Positions 1 through 8,537 of a stretch of 64,000 bases of DNA are shown piece by piece. A model generated the notes under the pieces. That model saw nothing but the letters and a program-made list of their open reading frames with translations, ran no database searches and was not told where the DNA came from. A program made the position numbers and the translations under genes. The DNA lies in the NCBI RefSeq assembly GCF_902459615.1, contig NZ_CABPSA010000001.1, positions 682,001 through 746,000 on the forward strand, written 5' to 3'. Origin of the DNA: Pandoraea commovens. GTDB lineage: Bacteria; Pseudomonadota; Gammaproteobacteria; Burkholderiales; Burkholderiaceae. Each line of letters begins with the position of its first letter. The stretch's first letter is position 1.

Positions 1-104
1 TTAAACATCAGGCATCCTTCGATCGTCCTGATAAACGACGCGGAGCACGTTGGACAGCGCCCCCGCAAGCCTCTATCCTTAAGCATCCACTTCGGGAGCC
101 TTGC

Positions 105-659
105 ATGAAACGTTGGTTAGGAATGACCGCCGCTGCCGCGATTGTCGGTGTCACGGCCTGGTGCATGATCCCCGCCCATGCGGCATTGCAGAACGGTGCA
201 TCGGCGCCGGACTTCAAGGCGCAAGCCTCGCTCGGCGGCAAAGTCTTCACGTTCTCGCTCGCGAACGCGCTCAAACAGGGCCCCGTCGTGCTGTACTTCT
301 ACCCCGCTGCATTCACCACCGGATGCACGATCGAAGCGCATGACTTCGCCGAAGCGACCGACAAGTTCAAGGAGATGGGCGCGACGGTGATCGGCGTTTC
401 GCACGACAACATCGACACGCTCAACAAGTTCTCCGTGTCCGAGTGCCGCAGCAAGTTTGCCGTGGCAGCCGACACCGATCAGAAAATCATGAAGGCGTAC
501 GACGCCGTCCTCGCCCTCAAACCTGATATCGCCAATCGCATCTCCTACGTCATCGCCCCTGACGGCCGCGTAATCTACAGCTACGTCAGCATGGATCCGG
601 ACAAGCACGTCCAGAACACGATGGCTGCCGTTCGCAAGTGGCATGAGACGCATCACTGA
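105..659 (+). CDS. Exported peroxiredoxin, AhpC/TSA (Bcp/PrxQ-like)
   Basis: A 184-residue thiol peroxidase that should reduce peroxides outside the cytoplasm. Residues 1-26 form a signal peptide (MKRW, then an Ala-rich hydrophobic stretch ending AHA). The thioredoxin-like fold begins near residue 30. The peroxidatic cysteine is Cys74 in FTTGCTIEAHDF, which corresponds to the TPGCT motif of Bcp. Bcp enzymes with a resolving Cys five residues later have His79 here; the only other mature Cys is Cys114 in SVSECRSKF. A GGGAG ribosome-binding site lies 7 nt before the ATG. The hemolysin III-type gene follows 44 nt downstream on the same strand. The peroxiredoxin family is certain; whether the mechanism is 1-Cys or uses Cys114 is open. 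Confidence 0.88.
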   Translation: MKRWLGMTAAAAIVGVTAWCMIPAHAALQNGASAPDFKAQASLGGKVFTFSLANALKQGPVVLYFYPAAFTTGCTIEAHDFAEATDKFKEMGATVIGVSHDNIDTLNKFSVSECRSKFAVAADTDQKIMKAYDAVLALKPDIANRISYVIAPDGRVIYSYVSMDPDKHVQNTMAAVRKWHETHH

Positions 660-703
660 AGGCATCGCACGGACATCACTGACGACTCCCCGATGAGGAC
701 GGC

Positions 704-1375
704 ATGACCACGGCTACACCCATGGCGAGGGCGAAGGCCATCGCCCGCGCGCAGACCCGCAGCGAAGAACTCGCCAACAGCCTCAGCCACGGCCTCGCCT
801 GTCTGGCCGCGCTCGCGGCGATCCCGTTTCTCTTCACCGCCGTACGCCCGCCGCTGCCGAGCACCGTGCAACAGATCGGCATCGGCGTGTTCGCCGTCAC
901 GATGGTCGTGGTCTATCTGGCGTCCGCGCTGTACCACGGGCTGCCGGACGGCCGGGCGAAGCGTGTGTTCATGCGCGTCGACCACTGCGCCATCTTTCTC
1001 TTCATTGCCGGGACTTACACGCCCTTCACCGTCAAGATCCTGCACGATCCGTGGGGCTGGCCCCTGCTTACCGGCGTCTGGGCGATGGCAATCGCGGGGC
1101 TCGTCGCCAAGTCGCTCGGATTGCTCGACCGTCCGCTTGTCTCGACGTTGCTCTACATCGGGCTAGGCTGGATGGCCGTGCTGGTCGCCGGGCCGGTGTT
1201 GGCCGCCATTCCCGGCCCCGGCGCAGGATGGCTGTATGCGGGTGGCGCCGCCTATACCATCGGGGCAATCTTCTATTCGCTCGACGGACATATCAAGTTC
1301 GGGCATCTCGTCTGGCACCTCTTCGCCATCGGCGGCACCGTCTGTCATTACCTCGCCGTCTGGCGCTACATCTGA
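704..1375 (+). CDS. Hemolysin III / PAQR family membrane protein
   Basis: A 223-residue polytopic inner-membrane protein with about seven hydrophobic segments. Diagnostic family motifs are visible: NSLSHGLA near residue 25, SALYHGLP near residue 69, VDHCAIFLFIAGTYTPF around residues 88-105, and a C-terminal GHLVWHLFAIGG with the conserved histidines. The Ser, Asp and His positions match the metal-binding residues of PAQR proteins. The family is often annotated YqfA/TrhA or hemolysin III, but haemolysis is not established for most members, so the physiological role is unknown. A GAGGA box precedes the ATG. The gene ends 20 nt from the convergent sensor kinase gene. Confidence 0.85.
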   Translation: MTTATPMARAKAIARAQTRSEELANSLSHGLACLAALAAIPFLFTAVRPPLPSTVQQIGIGVFAVTMVVVYLASALYHGLPDGRAKRVFMRVDHCAIFLFIAGTYTPFTVKILHDPWGWPLLTGVWAMAIAGLVAKSLGLLDRPLVSTLLYIGLGWMAVLVAGPVLAAIPGPGAGWLYAGGAAYTIGAIFYSLDGHIKFGHLVWHLFAIGGTVCHYLAVWRYI

Positions 1376-1395
1376 CGCTTTCGAATTCCTTCCGA

Positions 1396-3135
1396 TCATC
1401 CGTCGTCTCCTAAATCCTGCGCAGTGCACCGGCAGTTCGCCAACCTCTCGGCAAGCCGGTCGCACCGCTCGGTCAATGCCGGATCGCCGAACATGCGGCA
1501 CGCGCCTCGCATGCGATGAATGAGGCCCTGAGCGGCTTCAAGGTCTTCGCGACGGCGTCTTGCCAAAAGACGACGAAAGCGCGCCAGATCCTTCGCCATT
1601 TCATCTCGCATCATGCGTCGCGCGCACGGGTCATCCCTTAGTGCCGACCGCGATTTCGGCGAGCTTTTCTCGTGGCTGAGCGATAGCGCCACCTCCGACG
1701 CTGCATCGCTGCCGACACTGGAGGTCGCATCAGGCGCGAGGTCGTCATCGCCTTCCTCCAGCGCCGGCCAGCGTACCGCCAGCGTTTGCGATAACCGCTG
1801 ACGCGAAACCGGCTTGGTCAGCACATCGTCCAGCCCGGCCTCACGGGCGTCGCGAGCCTCCACCACCGAACCTGTCACTGCATACACGACCGGCTCCCGG
1901 CGGCCCAGCATCGGGGCGAGCGCATGCAGGGTCTTTGCGAGTGCCAGACCGCTCACGCCGTCGAGGTGCACGTCGGTCAGCACGACATCGACGTCGAGCG
2001 CAATCCATTGCACGAGCGCGTCTGTCAGGTCCGCGGCACTGGCGACGTGGCATCCGAGCGACGCCAACTGATCGGCCAGAATCCTGCGATTCATCACATG
2101 GTCGTCCACGACAAGTGCCTGTAATCCGGGGCGCACGGGCACTTCGACGACATCTCGTTCGGGCCAGCACGCCGATGCCTCAGATAACGTTGCACTCCCC
2201 TCGGCAGGCGTGTCATCCGTGGCCTTCGCCGTCGCAACGCCTCCCGGCAAAGCGAATGGCACCGACAATCGGAATCGCGCACCGGACGCGCACGGTTCGG
2301 CACAAAGCGTGCCCCGCAGACGCCACGTCCACTGTCGGGCGACCCAAAGCCCAAGCCCTGTGCCCTTCACCGACGTTTGCGCGCGGGAGAACGCAGCAAA
2401 CACCGCGTTTTCCATCCCAGCCGGAATGCCCGGCCCCGTATCGGTAACGCGAATGGACAGGTGCGGCGCGCGAGCGGTGTCATCGCCATCCGGCAGATCG
2501 GCGTCATCCGCTGCATCCAAACCCGTCGCCTCGCACGCCCACGAGACCCGCACGGCAACGCCACCGAACACCGTGTACTTCAACGCGTTATCGATCAGCG
2601 TGCGCAATATCTGCCGCAGACGTGCGCCGTCGCCCCACAAAAAGACGGGCACTGCATCCGCGATCTCACACGTCAGATCGAGCCCTTTGCGACGTGCCAA
2701 CTCGGCAAAGGCATCGACTTCGGCATCGAGGCTCTGACGCACCTCGAACACCGCCTCTCGCAGCGGCAACTGCGCAATGTCGTCCTGCCCGAGGTACAGA
2801 ACATCGTCTACGGCCCCGGCGAGCACATCGAGCATGCTTCGCATGTTGCCCAGCCGCTCGCGCGGCGCGGATGCGCCTATCGCCCCGGCGACCTCCCCGG
2901 CGTCGTCCCACAGCGCATCGAGATGCCCCTGCAGTACCTGGAGCGGTGCACGCAACTCGTGCACCAACGCCATTCGAAACGTGCCGGTGTCTGCCGGGCC
3001 GTGTTCGGCAGCATTCCTTACAAATCCTTCCGGCAGGCTGTCGCCCGCCGATGCGTACGCCCCCGGATCGGGGCTCGCGGCGTTGGCAGGACTTCCATCA
3101 CTTCTGTTTCGGAACTTGAATTTGTCGGGATTCAT
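1396..3135 (-). CDS. Soluble hybrid histidine kinase (HisKA-HATPase-REC-Hpt)
   Basis: A 579-residue phosphorelay protein without any membrane segment. Order of parts: a poorly conserved N-terminus; the HisKA H-box LVHELRAPLQ with phospho-acceptor His59; the ATPase N-box IDNALKY (Asn183), DTGPGIP (232-238) and GTGLGL (258-263); a receiver domain from about 338 with VVDD, acceptor Asp388 (VVLTDVH) and Lys441; and a C-terminal Hpt helix with His540 in IHRMRGACRMFG. The phosphoryl group could therefore pass His-Asp-His inside one chain, as in BvgS/ArcB-type kinases, before reaching an external regulator that is not encoded nearby. It has no recognisable sensor domain. It is divergent from the chemoreceptor gene. 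Input and output partners are unknown. Confidence 0.85.
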   Translation of the reverse strand: MNPDKFKFRNRSDGSPANAASPDPGAYASAGDSLPEGFVRNAAEHGPADTGTFRMALVHELRAPLQVLQGHLDALWDDAGEVAGAIGASAPRERLGNMRSMLDVLAGAVDDVLYLGQDDIAQLPLREAVFEVRQSLDAEVDAFAELARRKGLDLTCEIADAVPVFLWGDGARLRQILRTLIDNALKYTVFGGVAVRVSWACEATGLDAADDADLPDGDDTARAPHLSIRVTDTGPGIPAGMENAVFAAFSRAQTSVKGTGLGLWVARQWTWRLRGTLCAEPCASGARFRLSVPFALPGGVATAKATDDTPAEGSATLSEASACWPERDVVEVPVRPGLQALVVDDHVMNRRILADQLASLGCHVASAADLTDALVQWIALDVDVVLTDVHLDGVSGLALAKTLHALAPMLGRREPVVYAVTGSVVEARDAREAGLDDVLTKPVSRQRLSQTLAVRWPALEEGDDDLAPDATSSVGSDAASEVALSLSHEKSSPKSRSALRDDPCARRMMRDEMAKDLARFRRLLARRRREDLEAAQGLIHRMRGACRMFGDPALTERCDRLAERLANCRCTAQDLGDDG

Positions 3136-3293
3136 CGCGTCGTTGACGCCTCATCACGATTTACGCGCTTCGGCATACTGAAGAAAGTGAAACAGCCTTT
3201 AAGTCTGGCCGTTTGCGTGACGCTTGCGACTGCGCAAATTCCGAACTTTTTCCCGTGGAGGCCCACTTTCGGAATCCCCCGAGCCCAGATGGC

Positions 3294-3321
3294 TCAAGTT
3301 CTGCTTCTCATATGCCGATAA
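3294..3321 (+). promoter_or_regulatory. Candidate sigma-28 (FliA) flagellar promoter
   Basis: An exact GCCGATAA box at 3314-3321 is preceded, after 12 nt, by TCAAGTTC (3294-3301), which matches the TAAAGTTT -35 consensus at 6 of 8 positions. Flagellar class III promoters normally have an 11-nt spacer, so this is one base longer. It lies about 86 nt before the chosen start of the chemoreceptor gene, which is the type of gene FliA commonly transcribes. Confidence 0.6.
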
Positions 3322-3407
3322 TCCCTATGCCCTGTCTTGCACTTACCGATGGACGGGGAGGCCCGCAATCTCCTGGCGCGGCCTGGGCATTCAATCCATC
3401 GATCAAT

Positions 3408-5051
3408 ATGTATAAGAACATTACGATTCGGGCCAGCCTGACACTGGTCCTAGGTTTGCTTGGTGCACTTCTCGTCCTCGCCAGCGTGCTGGGCCTCTGG
3501 GCGCTCGGCTCCAGCAACGACTCCCTGAGCAAGATGGCCACGGAAGATACCCCCGCCCTGGCCGAACTCAAGGGAACCGGCGAGCAAATCCTCCGGACCC
3601 GCCTGTCGATGGCGACCTATGCGTCGTACGTCAGCCTCGGGGCCAATCCCGAAGAATCGGACAAAGTCCTCAAACGAGGCACCCAGTACATCGCCACTTC
3701 CGACGCCCTCTGGAACGATTATCTGAAACGTCCCAAAGAAGATGCGCACGAAGCGGAGTTGGCCAAGGCGGCCGACGAAAAGCGCAAGGCCTTTTTCGAT
3801 AAGGTGATCACGCCTGCGCTCAACGCGCTCAAGCAAGGCGACGTCGCCGGCTTCCATCAGATTCAGGCACGCGTCGCCCCGGCCGCATACAACGGTGTCG
3901 ATACGCTCATGCGCGAGCTTCAGGACATTCAGGTTGAGCGTCAGAAAGCGCGCTACGACGCCGCTCAGCAGCGCTACAACGTCATGCGCATCGCCATGGG
4001 CGCGACGCTCGTCATCGCGCTGTTGCTTGCCCTTTGGGGCCGCGCAATGCTGGCGCGCGCCGTCCTGCGCCCGATTCGCGAGGTCATTGCGTACTTCGAG
4101 CAGATGGCCGCCGGCGATCTGAGCCAGCGCATCGAGCAACGTACGCGAAACGAGATGGGCCAGCTTTTCGGCGCGCTCGGCCGCATGCGCGATGGGTTGG
4201 CCAGCACGGTGGGCACGGTGCGCGAGAGCACGGAAGCCATTCATGGCAGCGCCCGTGAGATCGCCGACGGCAATGCCGATCTGTCGCGTCGCACGGAATC
4301 GCAGGCATCGTCGCTGGAGCAAACGGCCGCGAGCATGGAAGAACTGACCGCCGTCGTGAAGCAGAACGCCGAGAACGCTCGCGCCGCCAGCCAGTTGGCC
4401 GTGACGGCCTCGGAAACCGCTTCGCGCGGTGGCGACGTCGTTCAGGAAGTCGTGACGACGATGCGCGATATCGCCGAAGCGTCGCAAAAGGTCTCGGACA
4501 TCCTCACGGTCATCGACGGCATCGCCTTCCAGACGAACATCCTGGCGCTGAACGCGGCCGTCGAAGCAGCACGTGCGGGCGAACAGGGCCGCGGCTTCGC
4601 CGTGGTCGCAGGCGAAGTTCGCACGCTGGCGCAGCGCAGCGCGTCGGCCGCCAAGGAGATCAAGGGATTGATCGAAGCGTCGGGCAATCGTGTGGAGGTC
4701 GGGACGCGCCTGGTCGAGCGTGCCGGTTCAACCATGGCGGAGGTCGTGCAGTCCGTCAAACGTGTGACCGACATCATGGGCGAGATCTCCGCCGCGAGCG
4801 TGGAGCAGTCGAGCGGCATCGAGCAGGTCAATATGGCCGTCACGCAGATGGACGAGATGACGCAGCAGAACGCGGCACTCGTCGAAGAAGCCTCGGCTGC
4901 CGCAGCCGCGCTCGAAACGCAAGCCGCCCGCCTGCGCGAGTCGGTGGCGCTGTTCCGTCTGTCGTCGCACGAAGCCAGCCACGCGCAGACGCACGGCACG
5001 GGTGGCACGGCTTCGGTCGGCGCACCGGGCGCGCTGGCACTCGCCGCCTGA
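3408..5051 (+). CDS. Methyl-accepting chemotaxis protein (Tar/Tsr type)
   Basis: A 547-residue transmembrane chemoreceptor. TM1 spans about residues 10-33, the periplasmic four-helix ligand domain about 34-190, TM2 about 193-211, and the HAMP linker follows ([23 protein letters not shown]). The cytoplasmic coiled coil carries the highly conserved tip with [21 protein letters not shown] and [10 protein letters not shown], which contacts CheA and CheW. There is no C-terminal NWETF-like pentapeptide for tethering CheR; the protein ends in an Ala/Gly/Thr/His-rich tail. The reading frame is open upstream to 3213, but I chose 3408 because it places MYKNITIR directly before TM1 and downstream of the sigma-28-like promoter. 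The ligand is unknown. Confidence 0.9.
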   Translation: MYKNITIRASLTLVLGLLGALLVLASVLGLWALGSSNDSLSKMATEDTPALAELKGTGEQILRTRLSMATYASYVSLGANPEESDKVLKRGTQYIATSDALWNDYLKRPKEDAHEAELAKAADEKRKAFFDKVITPALNALKQGDVAGFHQIQARVAPAAYNGVDTLMRELQDIQVERQKARYDAAQQRYNVMRIAMGATLVIALLLALWGRAMLARAVLRPIREVIAYFEQMAAGDLSQRIEQRTRNEMGQLFGALGRMRDGLASTVGTVRESTEAIHGSAREIADGNADLSRRTESQASSLEQTAASMEELTAVVKQNAENARAASQLAVTASETASRGGDVVQEVVTTMRDIAEASQKVSDILTVIDGIAFQTNILALNAAVEAARAGEQGRGFAVVAGEVRTLAQRSASAAKEIKGLIEASGNRVEVGTRLVERAGSTMAEVVQSVKRVTDIMGEISAASVEQSSGIEQVNMAVTQMDEMTQQNAALVEEASAAAAALETQAARLRESVALFRLSSHEASHAQTHGTGGTASVGAPGALALAA

Positions 5052-5077
5052 TAGCCCTGTTGGACCACCCCGCTCTG

Positions 5078-5100
5078 CCCGCCGTCGCTTCGGCGGGCTT
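5078..5100 (+). terminator. Probable terminator after the chemoreceptor gene
   Basis: A perfect 7-bp GC stem (CCCGCCG at 5078-5084, CGGCGGG at 5091-5097) with a 6-nt loop is followed by only CTT. The stem is convincing, but the weak T-tract leaves intrinsic function uncertain. It lies between convergent genes. Confidence 0.5.
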
Positions 5101-5138
5101 GCGGCGTGGGATGTAGATGCGACAAGCGCGCTGGGACT

Positions 5139-5423
5139 TCAGATGCTGGCGCGCTGCTCGAAACCTTTGAGCGGCGATTCTGCCACCCACGCCTTGTCGA
5201 CGTCGCACGACGACACCTGCGCCCCTCGCGGCCCCTCACGCATCCACTCGCACAGCGCCAGCAACTGCGCAGCCTCACCTTGTGCGATGGCTTCCACCGT
5301 ACCGTCGCGACGATTTCGCACCCATCCCGCCAGACCGAGCCTGCGCGCTTCGACCACGCACGCGGCGCGGTATCCCACGCCCTGCACTAGCCCGTGCACC
5401 ACGATTTGCCACGTTGTCGTCAT
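5139..5423 (-). CDS. acyP: Acylphosphatase
   Basis: A 94-residue cytoplasmic enzyme that hydrolyses acyl phosphates such as acetyl phosphate. The family signature is present: VVHGLVQGVGYR with catalytic Arg19, and GWVRNRRDGTVE with catalytic Asn37. Length matches the usual 90-100 residues. The frame is open further upstream, but a GGAGG box ends 5 nt before the ATG at 5423, which fixes the start. It lies downstream of the PepSY/flavoprotein reductase gene on the same strand, but a strong terminator separates them, so it probably has its own promoter. The His/Cys-rich C-terminus after residue 60 is less conserved. Confidence 0.92.
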   Translation of the reverse strand: MTTTWQIVVHGLVQGVGYRAACVVEARRLGLAGWVRNRRDGTVEAIAQGEAAQLLALCEWMREGPRGAQVSSCDVDKAWVAESPLKGFEQRASI

Positions 5424-5454
5424 TGCGCCTCCTGCCGTCGCCGATACGTTTGAT

Positions 5455-5484
5455 GAAAAAAGGGCCCGATAAATATCGAGCCCT
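5455..5484 (-). terminator. Intrinsic terminator of the flavoprotein reductase gene
   Basis: On the minus strand a 9-bp stem (AGGGCTCGA pairing with TCGGGCCCT, one G-U pair) encloses a 6-nt AT-rich loop and runs into six T residues (5455-5460). It directly follows the stop of the reductase gene at 5516. Confidence 0.85.
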
Positions 5485-5515
5485 GTCACTACGTTAGCAC
5501 ACCATCGGTAGACGT

Positions 5516-8149
5516 CTAATAGATGTCGCGGCGATAGCGTCCCTGTGCCGAGAGGTCCAGCAGAGCGTCTGCGCCGATGGCCTCGGCCAGTGCCGCATCG
5601 ACCGCAGGGGCCATGCCCGCGAGACTGCCACAGACGTAGATCGACGCACCATCGGCCACCCATTTCGCGATCTCGCGCGCCGACTGGCGGACGTGGTCCT
5701 GCACGTAGATCCGCTCCGCCTGGTCACGCGAATAGACGCGGTCCAGACGAGCGATTCCGCCTTGCGCCTGCCACTCGCGCAACGTCGCGTCGTGGAAAGC
5801 ATCGTGACTCGCCTGACGTTCGCCGAAGATCAGCCAGTTGCGAACCTGTCCCTTCGCGATGCGCGCCGAGAGATGGGCGCGCAGCCCGGCCAGCCCGGTG
5901 CCGTTACCAATCAAGATCATGCCCTGTGCGTCAGCCGGACCGTGGAAGCCCGGATTCGGACGCACGCGCATCGTCACGCTATCGCCCAGCGCCATGCCGT
6001 CCGTCAGCCAGCCCGAGCCCAGCCCCAGCGAGCCATCGGGATTGCGCGTCTGGCGCACGAGCAGCATCAGCTTGCCCTCGTCCCGCGTCGATGCAATCGA
6101 ATACTCACGCTCAGGCAACGGTGCCAGACGTTCGAGCCAATCCTGCAAGTCGACGCCGGCCGGCGGTGCGGCGTCGGGCAGTACGCGCTCGCGCAACGCC
6201 TCACCCAGCAACGCCTCGCGCCCGGCCACGCTCACGCGGACATCCGGCGCCCACACGCTGCCCGCGAGGAACAAATTGATACGCGCGGCAGTATGACGCG
6301 GCAGCACCTCGACCAGATCGCCCGCGACCCACTGCACGCCTTGCGGCGGCGTGAAGGCGAGATGGTAGGCAGGCAAACCGGTGCTGCCTGGATTGAGCAC
6401 TTCGCGCTCGGCAAGGGTCCAGGACGCGAAGCGCGGGCCGTTTTCGGCCTTCGTGGCGACCAGCGGACGGCCGAGCCATTCGCCCAGACGTTCCTGCCAG
6501 CTTGCCCAGGCGCCCGGATCGCCACGGTCGACTTCAATCGGCTCGAACGCCGCCACACCGCCCTGCGCCCGCAGCCAGCCGTCGAGCTTGCGGCCGAAAC
6601 CGCAGAAGGTGTCGTAATGACTATCGCCCAGCGAGAGCATGGCAAAGCGCAGCTTGGGCAGCGCCATCGCCTGATTCATCAGTTGCTGGGAGAAACGACG
6701 CGCGCTGTCGGGCGGCTCGCCGTCGCCGAACGTGCTGACGATGAACAATGCGCGTTTGGCCGCGCCGAGCTGCGCCTGTCCGATGCGCGCCAGCGGCTGA
6801 ATCTGTGCGGGCACGCCCGCCCCCTGCAACATACCGGCCGTCTGCCAGGCGAGACCTTCGGCCACACCGCTCTGGCTGGCGTATCCGATCAGCACGCCTT
6901 CGTCGGCGAACGAACCGCCGCTCGGCGGTGCCATCACGTTATTCACGCCCTTCACGCCATTCGCGCCATCGGCACCCTGCGCCGGGCGCGACGCTGCCAA
7001 TGCACGCTTCTTCTTGCGCCGGTCGAGATAGAGCATCCAGCCCGTGACGAAGAACACCGGCATCATCAGGCTCGACAGCATCATCACGATGATGCCCACC
7101 GGCCCGAAGAAACTGCCACGGTGCAGCGCGTAGATGCTCGTCATCAACTGGCCGCCAGTCGTCTTCTGCGCGTAACGCTCCTCGTTGCGAATCGTGCCGG
7201 ACGCCGGTTCGATGTCCATGCGACTGAACGCACGCTCATGCGGCACGGACTTGTCGAGCCACGTCATTTGCAGCGGACCGCCCGCCTTCTGCGACGGGCG
7301 CAGATAGACCTTCGTGTAATCGGGCACGCGCGCGACGAAGCTGTCCCACACGGTGCTCATGTCGTCTGCGGAGGTCGACGCCAGATCGGGCAGCGCCTTC
7401 TTACGCTCGCCCATGGCATTCGCGTCGCCCTGCTTCGCCATCTTCGGCTTCTCGGGCTGCTTGTTGCGCACAGGCTGCTGGACACCGGCCATCGAGAACA
7501 GCATGCCGCGCCACCAGTCGTACGACCAATACAAGCCCGTCGTCGCCGACAAGAGATACGGCACCAGCACCACCGTGCCGATCACGGCGTGAAGATTCCA
7601 CAGGAACGGACGTCCCTGCTTCTTGAAGTCGATGTGAAACCAGGCGCGCCAGTTGCCGATCCGGCGCGGCCAGCGCAGATACAAACCGCTCGCCGCGAGC
7701 AGGAACAGCAACAGCGTTGCCGCGCCCGTGATCTGCTTGCCGATGCCATCCACCGTCAGGAAACGGTGGATGTCCATGATGAAACGGAAGACGACGTCGG
7801 CCTGCGAGCGGCCGAGCATCTGTCCGGTGTACGGGTCGACGAAATAGGTCTCACCGCGCGTGCCGTCACCGATAGAGAGCCGCACACCGACGGCGTCCTC
7901 GGGATTGCGCATGACCGTCATCAACAAAATGCGGCGATCGGGTACGGCCTCATGCACGCGTGCGACCAGGTCGGGCACTGTCAAAGGTGCCGTGTCGCGC
8001 ACAGCCACGGTCATGACACCCGGGCTGAACGCGCGGGTGAGTTCTTCGTAATAGGAAAGCAGTGCGCCGGTCAGGCCAACCACCGCCAGCACCAGACCGG
8101 CCGTAATGCCGAAGAACCAGTGCAGTTGAAACCACAGTCTTTTCATCAT
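5516..8149 (-). CDS. PepSY-TM / flavodoxin / FAD-NADPH reductase (PiuB-like iron reductase)
   Basis: An 877-residue inner-membrane electron-transfer protein. The PepSY_TM part holds membrane segments near 10-33, 140-160, 187-208 and 345-375, with histidines (H130, H187, H343) that could ligate haem. A Gly/Asn linker near 391-412 leads to a flavodoxin-like FMN domain with the loop YASQSGVAEG (423-432). A ferredoxin-reductase module for FAD and NADPH fills the rest, and the chain ends RRDIY. This architecture resembles the CPR-like 'sulfite reductase flavoprotein' and PiuB-type proteins linked to iron uptake; it is not a cysteine-pathway CysJ, since it carries a membrane anchor and no cysI is near. 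A Fur-box-like site upstream suggests iron-repressed ferric/siderophore reduction. The ATG at 8149 starts MMKRLWFQLHW; the upstream extension lacks conserved features. Confidence 0.82.
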   Translation of the reverse strand: MMKRLWFQLHWFFGITAGLVLAVVGLTGALLSYYEELTRAFSPGVMTVAVRDTAPLTVPDLVARVHEAVPDRRILLMTVMRNPEDAVGVRLSIGDGTRGETYFVDPYTGQMLGRSQADVVFRFIMDIHRFLTVDGIGKQITGAATLLLFLLAASGLYLRWPRRIGNWRAWFHIDFKKQGRPFLWNLHAVIGTVVLVPYLLSATTGLYWSYDWWRGMLFSMAGVQQPVRNKQPEKPKMAKQGDANAMGERKKALPDLASTSADDMSTVWDSFVARVPDYTKVYLRPSQKAGGPLQMTWLDKSVPHERAFSRMDIEPASGTIRNEERYAQKTTGGQLMTSIYALHRGSFFGPVGIIVMMLSSLMMPVFFVTGWMLYLDRRKKKRALAASRPAQGADGANGVKGVNNVMAPPSGGSFADEGVLIGYASQSGVAEGLAWQTAGMLQGAGVPAQIQPLARIGQAQLGAAKRALFIVSTFGDGEPPDSARRFSQQLMNQAMALPKLRFAMLSLGDSHYDTFCGFGRKLDGWLRAQGGVAAFEPIEVDRGDPGAWASWQERLGEWLGRPLVATKAENGPRFASWTLAEREVLNPGSTGLPAYHLAFTPPQGVQWVAGDLVEVLPRHTAARINLFLAGSVWAPDVRVSVAGREALLGEALRERVLPDAAPPAGVDLQDWLERLAPLPEREYSIASTRDEGKLMLLVRQTRNPDGSLGLGSGWLTDGMALGDSVTMRVRPNPGFHGPADAQGMILIGNGTGLAGLRAHLSARIAKGQVRNWLIFGERQASHDAFHDATLREWQAQGGIARLDRVYSRDQAERIYVQDHVRQSAREIAKWVADGASIYVCGSLAGMAPAVDAALAEAIGADALLDLSAQGRYRRDIY

Positions 8150-8537
8150 TGTTGTCGTCCGACGCACGTCCGTGCGCCGGTGGTGGCGCGTGCGTGGCAG
8201 GTGTGCCGTGCCGCAATCCCCGGATGGGGCACTATGCGGCAATTAACGAATGTTATTGCAAACGATTCTCATATTCAATACCTACTTACCTTTCTTCGTC
8301 TTGAGGATGTCGCCAAGCGACTCGCCCACTTCTTGTAGGCGTCATCTGACAGGAATTTCATACATCGGACGACGTCTTGTCGCTTTTTGAGCGGTTAGGA
8401 TGAATACATCCCGCGCGGATATCCGCGCTCCCGCCCTTCAATACCGCCGCGCGTCACGCCTCGTCTGCCCAATCCCTAGCCCTCCTGCTGGCCCTGGAAC
8501 GACCTGTCGACCCGCGGCACGACAGCGACGGAGAGCC
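8150..8537. other. Intergenic region between reductase and otsB
   Basis: This 388-nt divergent region holds the Fur-like site described separately. I see no tRNA, conserved small gene or clear sigma-70 boxes for otsB. The otsB frame is open back to 8400, but that extension is Arg/Pro-rich and not conserved-looking, so I treat it as leader. Confidence 0.6.
8253..8274. promoter_or_regulatory. Candidate Fur box
   Basis: TTGCAAACGATTCTCATAT (8256-8274) resembles the betaproteobacterial Fur operator core, with TTGCAAA-GATTCTCATT character. It is in an AT-rich patch about 105-120 nt upstream of the reductase ATG. The match is by eye against the 19-bp GATAATGATAATCATTATC consensus and is imperfect. 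Confidence 0.55.

Noticed and set aside
1-3. TTA at the window edge as a stop codon of a minus-strand gene
   Set aside because: Only three bases of the supposed gene are present, so nothing can be supported.
3213-3407. N-terminal extension of the chemoreceptor
   Set aside because: It would start before the sigma-28-like promoter and place 65 polar residues before the first membrane helix.
5516-8149. Annotation as sulfite reductase alpha subunit CysJ
   Set aside because: The flavodoxin-FNR half is similar, but a PepSY membrane domain precedes it and no cysI is nearby; an iron-linked membrane reductase fits better.
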